Shown here: in pieces, positions 17,407-24,347 of the stretch | Position numbering within the stretch: position 1 is the stretch's first letter | How the letters are laid out: each line of letters starts with the position of its first letter | DNA from: Candidatus Foliamicus numerosus | GTDB taxonomy: Bacteria; Pseudomonadota; Gammaproteobacteria; Steroidobacterales; Foliamicaceae | Length of the DNA: 34,075 nucleotides | Assembly (NCBI GenBank): GCA_028285945.1 | Contig: JAPYNE010000053.1 | Location: forward strand, 1 to 34,075 | Reading direction: 5' to 3' | Notes under the pieces: model-generated | Database searches by the model: none | What the model was told of the DNA's origin: nothing | What the model saw: only the letters and a program-made list of their open reading frames with translations | Position numbers and translations under genes: made by a program

Positions 17407-19112
17407 CGCGCCGCAACCGTCGCTTCGACCGGCTGGCGAACGCCATCCATGGGCGCGCCGACAATACGCAGCGCACCCAGGACGACGCGAGAGAAAACCG
17501 GGGCGGCAACCTCGCCGCCGAAGTATCCGTCCACCAAGGGTTCGTCAATCACCACCGCCGCCGCCACGCGAGGATTCGAGGCGGGCGCAAAACCAACAAA
17601 CAAGGCTGTATGCCGATCCTGCTCGTAGCCGGAAGCGCCAAGCTTTTCAACAGTTCCGGTCTTGCCGGCAACCCGATAGCCCGGAATCCCGGCCCGGGTA
17701 GCGGTGCCGCCGGCGCCTACCGGCTCTTCCAGCAACAGCGCGACGGCGGCCGCGGTATCGCGCGACATCGCCCTCACTCCTTGCGGCAGGTCATCGCGCC
17801 TCACCAAGCTAACCGGCATCACCTCTCCAAGGTTTGCGAACACCGTATAGGCCCTGACCAGCTGCAGGGGCGTTACCGCCAGCCCGTAGCCATAGGCCAT
17901 GACAGCCTGATCGACGGGACGCCAGTACTCGTGGTTGGGCAGCGAGCCTTCCGCCTCGCCGGGAAAGCCGCTTTCCGTGGCGCGAGCCAGACCCACGCCC
18001 GCCAGAGTGCCCCAAAGGCGCTGCGGTTCAAGAGACATGGCCACTTGGGCGGTGCCAACCTGGCTGGAGCGGCGCAGCAAGGTGGCGAAATCAATCACGC
18101 CCAAGGCGGTGCGGTCCCGGATGGTCTTTGAACCCACGCGAACGAAGCCGCGGCCTGTATCGATCCGGTCATGCAGCGACCAAGTGCCGCTTTCCAGCGC
18201 CGCCGCCACTACCAGAGGCTTGATGATGGATCCAGGCTCCAGCAGATCCAGGACCGCCCGGTTGCGGTAGTTGGCGGGCTCCAGCCGGTCGCGGTCGTTG
18301 GGATTGAAGGACGGCTGGCTGGCCATAGCCAGCACTTCGCCGCTGCGCGCGTCGAGCACCACAATCGAACCGGAGCGCGCCTGGTGCCGGTCCACAGCCT
18401 CCCTCAATTCCCGGTAGGCCAAGTATTGAATCCGCAGATCCAGGCCGAGGTGCAGGTCCCGGCCCGGCTGCAGAGGCTCGAGGCCGGCGATGTCGCGCAC
18501 ATGCCGGCCAAGGCGGTCGCGAATCACCTGCTTGCGTCCGTCCCGCCCCTTAAGCCAGGAATCGAAGGCCAGTTCCAGACCTTCCTGACCGTTCTCGTCG
18601 ATGTCGGCAAAACCCACCAGATGACCGGCAAACTCGCCGGCTGGATAGTAGCGCCGGTATTCCCGGCGCAGGCGCAGCCCCGGTGCTCCAAGATCGGTCA
18701 GCGTCCGGGAGCGGCTGGGCGGCAAGCCGCGCTTCAACCAAACGAACTCGCGGCCCTGCGCTCTGGCCAGCTGCTCCTCCAGCTGCTTCGTGGAGGAGCC
18801 GAAGGCGGCGGCGATTTGCGGCAGATACGGGCGTAGCGCATCCAAGCTGTTTGGATGCGCCCAGAAACTGTCCACCGGCGCGCTTACGGCCAGCGGTTGG
18901 CCATTGCGATCGAAAATACGTCCCCTGCGGGCCACTACGGTTGCCGTGGCCACCTGCTGGGCATCGGCCCGCGACTCCAAAAAGCGGTTCTGCAGCAACT
19001 GCAGCTGAGCGGCCCGGGCGACGATGACCAGCCCGCAGGCGAACAGTGCCACGACGCAGATCATCAGGCGGACCCTGAATCTGCGAGGCATGAACCTTGC
19101 GCCCGGGGCCAT
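17403..19112 (-). CDS. ftsI: Septal peptidoglycan transpeptidase FtsI (PBP3)
   Basis: FtsI (569 aa) is the class B penicillin-binding protein that crosslinks septal peptidoglycan, working with FtsW. Seen: a short cytoplasmic basic start, one transmembrane helix (about residues 16-36), the class B pedestal domain with RRGRIFDRNGQPLA and YYPAGEFAGHLVGF, then the transpeptidase with SIIK (Ser295, Lys298), an SSQ at 349-351 where most homologues have SxN, and KTG (484-486). The ATG at 19112 is taken; an in-frame ATG at 19091 with AAGG just upstream is an alternative. It lies 3 nt after the ftsL stop. Confidence 0.96.
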   Translation of the reverse strand: MAPGARFMPRRFRVRLMICVVALFACGLVIVARAAQLQLLQNRFLESRADAQQVATATVVARRGRIFDRNGQPLAVSAPVDSFWAHPNSLDALRPYLPQIAAAFGSSTKQLEEQLARAQGREFVWLKRGLPPSRSRTLTDLGAPGLRLRREYRRYYPAGEFAGHLVGFADIDENGQEGLELAFDSWLKGRDGRKQVIRDRLGRHVRDIAGLEPLQPGRDLHLGLDLRIQYLAYRELREAVDRHQARSGSIVVLDARSGEVLAMASQPSFNPNDRDRLEPANYRNRAVLDLLEPGSIIKPLVVAAALESGTWSLHDRIDTGRGFVRVGSKTIRDRTALGVIDFATLLRRSSQVGTAQVAMSLEPQRLWGTLAGVGLARATESGFPGEAEGSLPNHEYWRPVDQAVMAYGYGLAVTPLQLVRAYTVFANLGEVMPVSLVRRDDLPQGVRAMSRDTAAAVALLLEEPVGAGGTATRAGIPGYRVAGKTGTVEKLGASGYEQDRHTALFVGFAPASNPRVAAAVVIDEPLVDGYFGGEVAAPVFSRVVLGALRIVGAPMDGVRQPVEATVAAR

Positions 19113-19115
19113 GGC

Positions 19116-19439
19116 TCATCGCGCCCGCGCGCCGGACCGCTCCAGCAACCGGTTTAGCAGGCCCAAGCGTAAAAACATAATGTCGCGACGTTCCGGCTCG
19201 CGCATCCCCAAGCGTTCCCTCGCTTCCCTATCGATGCGCAGATAGCCCAAGGTCGTGGCGCGCTCCAACTGCAGCGCGCCCCATTCCACCTCCAGCGCAT
19301 CCCGCTCAGCAATCATCGCCTGCATGGCTCGAAACTGCGTGCGATGCTCATGGCGCGCATACACCAAGAGCACCCCGCTGATGAGGACTGACAGTGCTAC
19401 GCCAGACAGAGCAAGGACAACCAGACCGCCGCGTTTCAT
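19116..19439 (-). CDS. ftsL: Cell division protein FtsL
   Basis: FtsL (107 aa) is a small bitopic membrane protein that forms a coiled coil with FtsB and activates FtsWI. Seen: a very short cytoplasmic start (MKRGG), one transmembrane helix (about residues 6-28), then a charged periplasmic coiled-coil-like stretch with repeated Leu (LEVEWGALQLERATTLGYLRIDREARERLGM, here only described) and the conserved ARERLGM-like end. The start overlaps the rsmH stop by ATGA. The call rests on size, topology and position between rsmH and ftsI. Confidence 0.93.
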   Translation of the reverse strand: MKRGGLVVLALSGVALSVLISGVLLVYARHEHRTQFRAMQAMIAERDALEVEWGALQLERATTLGYLRIDREARERLGMREPERRDIMFLRLGLLNRLLERSGARAR

Positions 19440-20383
19440 GATCCGGCTGTTTCTCCCAGCCTTTCGGCCACTCGCAGGCGCGCGCTGCGGGCACGCGGAT
19501 TACGGGCGCGCTCTTCGCCTGAGGGCCGCTGCAATTTTCCGATCGTTCGCAGCAAGGGCTGCGCCGAATTCGGAATGCGCGGGAGGCGGACAAGTTGTGG
19601 CGGGAGCCGCGAAGCGTCGCGGACATAGCGCTTTACGATGCGGTCCTCGAGGGAATGAAACGAAATGACGCACAAGCGGCCGCCAGCGCGCAGGCATCGC
19701 ACGGCCTGAGGCAGCGCCTCCTCAAGCGCGGCGAGTTCCTCGTTGACCACGATGCGCAGCGCCATGAAGGTTCTCGTGGCCGGGTGCTGCCCAGGCTTGC
19801 CCGCTCGCTTCACGCCCGCAACCAGGCCGGCTAGCTCGGAACACCGCGAGATGGGCCGGCGGCGGCAGATCGCCTGCGCGATTTTTCGCGCCTGCGGTTC
19901 TTCGCCGTAGTGCCGCAAAACCCGGGCGATTTCGTCTGCCGAGGCGCCGTTCAGCCAATCAGAAGCGCTGAATCCGGTGTCGGGGTTCATGCGCATGTCC
20001 AGCGGACCGCCGGAATGAAGGCTAAAGCCGCGCAGCGGATCGGTGAGTTGCGGCAGGGACACGCCCAAGTCGAAAAGCATGCCGCTAACATGGCCCCTCC
20101 AGCCCTTCTCCTCCAGGATCTGCTCGAGGCGCCGGAAATTGCTGTGTTCGATGGAAAACCTAGGCTCCTGTCGCTCCAGGAGCCGGGCTTCGCGCACCGC
20201 CTCAGGATCGCAATCCAGCGCAAGCAGCCTTCCGTCGCCGCCAAGCGCCTCGAGAATGGCCCGGCTGTGGCCACCGCGCCCGAAAGTGGCATCCACGTAC
20301 AGGCCGCTTGGCGCCACCGCCAGGCCGTCGAGCGTTTCCTGTACAAGCGCGGGTTCATGCTCAAGCCCAGCGCGATCGCTCAA
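19436..20383 (-). CDS. rsmH: 16S rRNA (cytosine(1402)-N(4))-methyltransferase RsmH
   Basis: RsmH (315 aa with this start) methylates N4 of C1402 in 16S rRNA using SAM. Seen: EHEPALVQETLDGL at the N terminus, VDATFGRGGHSRAIL (SAM site), ALDCDPEAV, GMLFDLGVSLPQLTDPLRGFS, DMRMNP, RTFMALRIVVNEELAALEEALP, and VISFHSLEDRIVKRYVR. All are family hallmarks. The start is uncertain: a TTG at 20383 overlaps the mraZ stop as TTGA and gives the usual length, while the next ATG (20470) lies 90 nt inside mraZ and adds an unfamiliar tail. No clear Shine-Dalgarno is seen, which suggests coupling to mraZ. Confidence 0.95.
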   Translation of the reverse strand: MSDRAGLEHEPALVQETLDGLAVAPSGLYVDATFGRGGHSRAILEALGGDGRLLALDCDPEAVREARLLERQEPRFSIEHSNFRRLEQILEEKGWRGHVSGMLFDLGVSLPQLTDPLRGFSLHSGGPLDMRMNPDTGFSASDWLNGASADEIARVLRHYGEEPQARKIAQAICRRRPISRCSELAGLVAGVKRAGKPGQHPATRTFMALRIVVNEELAALEEALPQAVRCLRAGGRLCVISFHSLEDRIVKRYVRDASRLPPQLVRLPRIPNSAQPLLRTIGKLQRPSGEERARNPRARSARLRVAERLGETAGS

Positions 20384-20811
20384 AGCTGCACGCTGCGCAG
20401 CGCAGCATCCAGCGATTCGCTCTGGGCGCTGACTTGCGCCGCGCGTTCGCTCCACCGGCCAGCATCCCATAATTCAAACCGGTGCCCCAGCGCCAGCAGC
20501 GTGGCATGCCGCTCAAGTTCGCAGTACTCCCGCAACTCCGGCGGCACGCGCAGGCGCCCGGCCGCATCCAGCGAAGTCTCGGAGGCGAAACCCACGATCA
20601 GCCGCTGCACATCCCGCACTCCGGTCTGCCGCATCAGCGCATCGCTGACCCGCGCCCAGTCCCGGGGAAGGTAAATCAATACGCAGCGGTCCGGGTGAAC
20701 AGTGCAAACCACATGGTCTTCCGCGATGCCGGTGAGGCTGGGGCGGTAGCGCGCCGGCACGCCGAAACGGCCTTTGGAATCAAGGGTCACATTGGCGGGG
20801 CCCTGGAACAT
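20380..20811 (-). CDS. mraZ: Transcriptional regulator MraZ
   Basis: MraZ (143 aa) is a DNA-binding protein that forms rings of AbrB-like domains and represses its own dcw promoter in bacteria where it was studied. Seen: two tandem SpoVT-AbrB repeats, the first with DSKGRFGVPARYRP, the second with DAAGRLRVPPELREY. Start ATG at 20811; a weak AGATAG sits nearby. Immediately upstream are four TGG-type boxes at 10-bp spacing, matching the known MraZ operator design, which supports autoregulation here. It is the first gene of the cluster. Confidence 0.97.
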   Translation of the reverse strand: MFQGPANVTLDSKGRFGVPARYRPSLTGIAEDHVVCTVHPDRCVLIYLPRDWARVSDALMRQTGVRDVQRLIVGFASETSLDAAGRLRVPPELREYCELERHATLLALGHRFELWDAGRWSERAAQVSAQSESLDAALRSVQL

Positions 20812-20820
20812 GGACTATCT

Positions 20821-20877
20821 GCAAAACCCACAATTTCCCACGAAATGCCACTATACTCCAAATTACTGCCAGCGCAA
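20821..20877 (-). promoter_or_regulatory. dcw promoter with four MraZ operator boxes
   Basis: On the minus strand a -35-like TTGCGC (20877-20872) and a -10-like TATAGT (20855-20850) are 16 nt apart. Overlapping and following the -10 are boxes TGGAG (20860), TGGCA (20850), TGGGA (20840) and TGGGT (20830), exactly 10 bp apart. MraZ is known to bind TGGGN direct repeats with 5-nt spacers, so binding here would block the promoter. The array is only about 10 bp from the mraZ ATG. Confidence 0.8.
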
Positions 20878-20939
20878 GTATGAAAAACGGCGGGTGCCCT
20901 TGGCCTTTCCTGCGTGACGGCGGCACAAAAAACGCAATG

Positions 20940-21535
20940 CCAAGGGTTGCTCGCCCACTCGGGCTCGCCTGCATGCGCGCCTTCCTCTCGCAGAGGCGCT
21001 TCGATCCGCCCTCTGCTTGCTACCTTCTTCCGGGAGACGCATGAATACATCCATGTAGCTTGCTCCGCCATCCCTGGCTCCGATACTCCCGGAAGAAGGT
21101 AGCAAGCAGAGGGCTTGGGGAATGTCGGCCCTTTTAGGGTCTGCGCCTGCCGGAGCCTCTTTGCGCGTTCTCCTCTCGCGGGAGACGCTTCGGGGCCGCC
21201 TGATTGTGCGCCTTTCCTCTTGAGGGAGGCGGTTCGGGTTCGCCTGTATGCGCGCCTTCCTCTCGCGGGAGACGCATGAACCCATCCATGGGGCTTGGCG
21301 GCGGCTGTCCTGCCGCCGACACTCCCGCGAGCGGAGCAAGCTACATGGATGTATTCATGCGTCTCCCGGAGGAAGGGAGCAAGCAAAGGGCGAATCGAAA
21401 CGCCCTTCACGGAAACCAAGAGCGGAATCGGTTCGTATCGCGGAAGAAGCGAGCAAGCAAGAGGCGAATCGAAGCGGCCCTCGCAGAAACCAAGGGCAGG
21501 GGCGAAGCGCTGTCCGCGGCAGGAAAGCGCTCGGC
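20940..21535. repeat. Right modular palindromic/tandem repeat array
   Basis: No gene is supported here. It repeats the modules of 1-412: reverse-running 41-44-bp units (about 20955-20997, 20998-21038, 21187-21230, 21231-21273), a core at 21037-21085 between inverted arms, a second core at 21272-21321, an inverted copy of the first core at 21332-21362, and two divergent forward units at 21368-21425 and 21442-21498. It lies at the 3' end of the acyl-CoA dehydrogenase operon (stop 21561) and about 60 bp upstream of the mraZ promoter. Open frames crossing it on both strands look spurious. Confidence 0.85.
21008..21114. repeat. Inverted repeat with perfect 29-bp arms
   Basis: Arms 21008-21036 and 21086-21114 are exact reverse complements. 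The 49-bp core between them begins ACGCATGAATACATCC, holds a TACA-TCCA-TGTA hairpin (21046-21057) and a GCCA-TCCC-TGGC hairpin (about 21067-21078), and ends CTCCGATA. The architecture matches the 30-bp-arm element at 135-242 although arm and apical sequences differ. Confidence 0.85.
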
Positions 21536-21560
21536 GAGAGACAGAAAGAGAGCTTTTGGG

Positions 21561-22388
21561 TTAGCGGGTGAGGGCGTCCCAAGTGGCTTCGGGGCCGCGA
21601 GCAATGGCGTGCCGGCCGATGGCCTGCGCCCAGTCCGAGCAGCGTCCATAGTCGGCGCGCCAGCGCCATAGCGGCCTGCTGAAGTGCTGCAATCCAAACT
21701 CCTCGGTAAAGCCGATCGCGCCATGCATGCCGTGGGCAATCAGCGTGACCGGGTGCGCCAGCTCCGAGCAGCGGCATTTGGCAATGGCCACGGCCAGCCA
21801 AGCAGGATCCTCCTCGCCTGCCGGCATGCCGCGCCGCTGCACTTCGGCAAACGCGCGCTGAGAGGCCGCCTGCATGCAGGCCACATAGCCCGCCAGCTCG
21901 GCAAGCTGCTGCTGCACCGCCTGAAACCTTCCCAGCGGGCGACCGAACTGTTCGCGCTCTCCGCAATACTGAACGGACCGTTCCAGCAGCGCCTGAGCCG
22001 CGCCCGCCATTTGCGCCGACCGCAACAGCGCGCCAGCCGGCAGCGGCAAGGAAGGCTGCTCCGCCGACGAATGCCCGACGGGGACATGCCCAACAGGGAC
22101 ATCCCCTGTTCCCCTGCTCCCAAGGATGCCGCGGCTCACCATGACCTCGGGCAGCGAGCCGGGCGCCGCGTAACGCCCGCAGGCCTCAGCAACCACGAAT
22201 GCATCGGACCAGCTTCCGCCATAGCCGCCTTCTTCTTGCGCAACCAGCACCGCATCCAGGCCAATCTCTTGCGCCAAGGAAAGAAAATCCGCCCCGCCCG
22301 AGCGTTCCGCCTCAGCCAGGTATTCGGGCGTCAGCTGCTCGGAGAACAGGCGCTCCACTGTGTCCAACAGCAGCAAATCGGCGTTCAT
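21561..22388 (-). CDS. Short acyl-CoA dehydrogenase family protein (probable partner subunit)
   Basis: This 275-aa protein resembles the acyl-CoA dehydrogenase fold but is about 100 residues short. An N-terminal helical part (EEGGYGGSWSDAFVVAEACGRYA) is followed almost directly by the C-terminal four-helix domain (REQFGRPLGRFQAVQQQLAELA, HGMHGAIGFTEEFGLQHFSRPLWRW). The middle beta domain is largely missing and replaced by a short stretch with two VPVGH repeats. The start overlaps the stop of the larger dehydrogenase by one base (TAATG). Paired large and small subunits of this kind form heteromeric dehydrogenases in sterol side-chain catabolism, so a structural or regulatory partner role is plausible. 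The substrate is not determinable. Confidence 0.85.
   Translation of the reverse strand: MNADLLLLDTVERLFSEQLTPEYLAEAERSGGADFLSLAQEIGLDAVLVAQEEGGYGGSWSDAFVVAEACGRYAAPGSLPEVMVSRGILGSRGTGDVPVGHVPVGHSSAEQPSLPLPAGALLRSAQMAGAAQALLERSVQYCGEREQFGRPLGRFQAVQQQLAELAGYVACMQAASQRAFAEVQRRGMPAGEEDPAWLAVAIAKCRCSELAHPVTLIAHGMHGAIGFTEEFGLQHFSRPLWRWRADYGRCSDWAQAIGRHAIARGPEATWDALTR
22071..22100. repeat. 15-bp tandem repeat inside the short dehydrogenase gene
   Basis: Two adjacent 15-bp copies (22071-22085 and 22086-22100) differ at two bases and encode VPVGH twice in frame. Further GGGGACA/TGTTCCCC-like sequence follows to about 22118. They sit where the acyl-CoA dehydrogenase beta domain would normally be. Confidence 0.75.
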
Positions 22389-23542
22389 TACCGCAAACCC
22401 AGCCCGCGCGCGATGATGCCGCGCAAAATTTCACCGCTACCTCCACGCAGGGAAAAGGAAGGCGCCAGAAGTGTCATCAGGTGCAGAGCCTGCTGGTAAG
22501 GCAACGCGTCGGAGGACGGATCCGCAGGCAGATCGACCAGCTCCTGGGCAAGCGCGGGAATCGACTGCTCAAATCGCGTCCCCATGTCTTTGACCATTGC
22601 AGCCTCAAGATTGGGCGATTCGCCTGCCTGAAGCATCGCCGCCACCGACAGCGACATGGCGCGCAGCGCGCCCAGTTGCGCCACCGCAGCGCCAACCGCA
22701 GCGGCAGCGGCGGCGCTAGCCCCGCGATCCCCGAGAACCCTAAGCAGCTCGTTGAAGAGCGTCTGGCACGACAGGTACCGTTCCGGCCCCGCGCGCTCCA
22801 GCGCCAGCTCCTCCATCACCTGCGCCCAGCCGTTGTTCTCGGCGCCGATCAGCGCATCCTCGGGCAGCAACGCGCCCTCGAAATGCACCTCGTTGAAGTG
22901 CTCGCGCCCCGCCAGATCGCGAATCGGGGCAATGCGAATTCCCGGCGTGTTGCGCAGGTCCACCAGGAATTGCGATAGCCCCTCGTGCCGGCGTCCGCCC
23001 TCGCCAGTGCGAAACAGCGCGATCATGTAGTGGGCGCGATGCGCGTTGGTGGTCCACACCTTCGTCCCGTTGACGATCCAGCCAGCATCGGTGCGCCGCG
23101 CCCGGGTCCGCAGCGATGCCAGGTCCGAACCTGAGTCGGGTTCGCTCATTCCGATGCAGAAACACAGTTCGCCGCGACAGATCCGCGGGATAATGGCTTG
23201 CTTGAGCGCCTCGCTGCCGTAGCGCAGAATCAGCGGGCCGCTCTGGCGGTCGGCGAACCAATGAAAGCCGGTGGGCGCGCCTACCGCCAAGCACTCCTCC
23301 AGCACAACGAAGCGTTCCAGTTGCGAGCGGCCGCCGCCGCCGTATTCGTGCGGGAAACCCATGCCGATCAATCCGGCCGCGCCCATGCGGCGGCTGAATT
23401 CCGGGTTGCAAGCATCCCACGAAAGGGCACGCTCGGCCACGGGAACATCGCGCAGCGCCTCATTGAAGAACGCACGAACCTCCCGGCGCAGATCGTCCGC
23501 GCCCGCAGGCAATTCGGGTGCGGGAAAGTTGAGCCGCGGCAA
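22388..23542 (-). CDS. Acyl-CoA dehydrogenase
   Basis: This 384-aa flavoprotein would introduce a double bond between C2 and C3 of an acyl-CoA, passing electrons to an electron-transfer flavoprotein. Seen: an N-terminal helical domain with PHEYGGGGRSQLE, the FAD/substrate loop FCIGMSEPDSGSDLASLRTRA, VNGTKVWTTNAHRAHYMI, and the C-terminal RGGSGEILRGIIARGLGL. Length is normal. The start is a TTG at 23542 with no strong Shine-Dalgarno, so it is tentative. It is followed by the short homologue and preceded 24 nt upstream by a ferredoxin gene. The family resemblance to sterol-type dehydrogenases is inferred from the paired arrangement, not shown. Confidence 0.92.
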   Translation of the reverse strand: MPRLNFPAPELPAGADDLRREVRAFFNEALRDVPVAERALSWDACNPEFSRRMGAAGLIGMGFPHEYGGGGRSQLERFVVLEECLAVGAPTGFHWFADRQSGPLILRYGSEALKQAIIPRICRGELCFCIGMSEPDSGSDLASLRTRARRTDAGWIVNGTKVWTTNAHRAHYMIALFRTGEGGRRHEGLSQFLVDLRNTPGIRIAPIRDLAGREHFNEVHFEGALLPEDALIGAENNGWAQVMEELALERAGPERYLSCQTLFNELLRVLGDRGASAAAAAAVGAAVAQLGALRAMSLSVAAMLQAGESPNLEAAMVKDMGTRFEQSIPALAQELVDLPADPSSDALPYQQALHLMTLLAPSFSLRGGSGEILRGIIARGLGLR

Positions 23543-23566
23543 GCCGGCAATCAGGGCCTGCCGGCC

Positions 23567-23881
23567 CTATTCTTGCGGAGCGATGGTGAGCGTGAGCCCA
23601 TCCAAGTCTTCGGAAAAACGAACCTGGCAGGTCAGGCGCGAGTTATCTCGGACATGCTCCAGCTCGCTCAGCAACTCATCTTCCTCCGGCGAACGGGGCG
23701 GCAGCCGGCCCCGCCAAGCAGGATCGATATAGCTGTGGCAGGTGGCGCAGGAGCACATGCCGCCGCACAGGGCCTCAACGCCGTTGTCCAGCTCGCGCAA
23801 GGTCTCCATGACGCTCATGCCGGTGGCACCCTCCACAACTTGGGACTCGCCGTCCCGATCGGTCACATGAATCCGTGCCAT
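23567..23881 (-). CDS. [2Fe-2S] ferredoxin (adrenodoxin type)
   Basis: This 104-aa electron carrier has the vertebrate/adrenodoxin-type cluster motif: Cys39-x5-Cys45-x2-Cys48 in ALCGGMCSCATCHSYID and a fourth ligand at Cys85 (LTCQV). The Cys43 is extra. Such ferredoxins donate electrons to P450s, Rieske oxygenases or other redox enzymes; no such partner is in this window. It sits 24 nt upstream of the acyl-CoA dehydrogenase gene on the same strand and 19 nt after a small Cys-containing protein, so it probably belongs to that operon. Confidence 0.93.
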   Translation of the reverse strand: MARIHVTDRDGESQVVEGATGMSVMETLRELDNGVEALCGGMCSCATCHSYIDPAWRGRLPPRSPEEDELLSELEHVRDNSRLTCQVRFSEDLDGLTLTIAPQE

Positions 23882-23900
23882 GAGATGCTAGCGCGCCGAC

Positions 23901-24242
23901 TCAGGCCGAGCCGGCGTTCCGGTCCAGCGGAGTGTGAAAATACTCGCTCTCCTCGCAATGCTGCTTGACTTCCTCCAGCAGGCGCCCAAGGCGCAGTTCG
24001 GCGGTGGCCACCGAAGCGCAGGTCTCGCACAGCGGATCGGCGCAGGGCTGGCGGGAAAAAAGCCAGAAATGCACGGCGCCGGCCAGAAGCCCTGACGCCA
24101 CGTCCCAAGCATCGGGTTCCTCATTGGATTCCAGCAACCTGTTGCCGCCTTTGATGACGGCATCGATTGCTTCCTGGAAGCCTTCAGGATACTCGTCCTC
24201 GCCGGTGAAAAACTCGTCCGGCAACAGCTGGTCGTAACTCAT
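23901..24242 (-). CDS. Small conserved-looking protein with a Cys cluster
   Basis: I do not recognise this 113-aa protein. The ATG at 24242 with GGGTGA upstream is preferred; a longer frame to 24458 reads into the transporter gene and looks artificial. It starts MSYDQLLPDEFFTGEDEY, is acidic, likely helical, has a hydrophobic patch (SGLLAGAVHFWLF) and a CADPLCETC motif (about residues 75-83) that could bind a metal or form a disulfide, plus one more Cys near the end. No signal peptide is seen. It is directly upstream of the ferredoxin gene. A role in iron-sulfur or redox chemistry is a guess. Confidence 0.7.
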   Translation of the reverse strand: MSYDQLLPDEFFTGEDEYPEGFQEAIDAVIKGGNRLLESNEEPDAWDVASGLLAGAVHFWLFSRQPCADPLCETCASVATAELRLGRLLEEVKQHCEESEYFHTPLDRNAGSA

Positions 24243-24317
24243 TGCGTTCACCCGTGTCTTGCTGGCGCAGCGCCCTTTATGGTACCACTTGTGGCGGGCA
24301 TTTGCCGCGAGAGACGG

Positions 24318-24347
24318 CGCCGAAAACGGCAGCTGACAGAAGTCAGC
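24318..24347 (-). terminator. Hairpin pair at the 3' end of the transporter gene
   Basis: A 6-bp stem (24332-24337 with 24342-24347, loop AGAA on plus) overlaps the stop codon region of the transporter, next to a GCCG-AAAA-CGGC hairpin (24318-24329). There is no clear U tract, so terminator function is uncertain. Confidence 0.3.

Noticed and set aside
3316-19150. Long plus-strand frames inside the dcw cluster
   Set aside because: They are antisense shadows of well-conserved mur and fts genes.
20384-20470. Longer rsmH starting at the ATG at 20470
   Set aside because: It would overlap mraZ by 91 nt and add an N-terminal tail not seen in the family; the TTG at 20383 gives a TTGA junction and normal length.
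20787-21670. Long open frames across the right repeat array
   Set aside because: They exist only because the repeats are GC-rich and lack stops; they overlap mraZ, its promoter and the dehydrogenase gene, and show no family motif.
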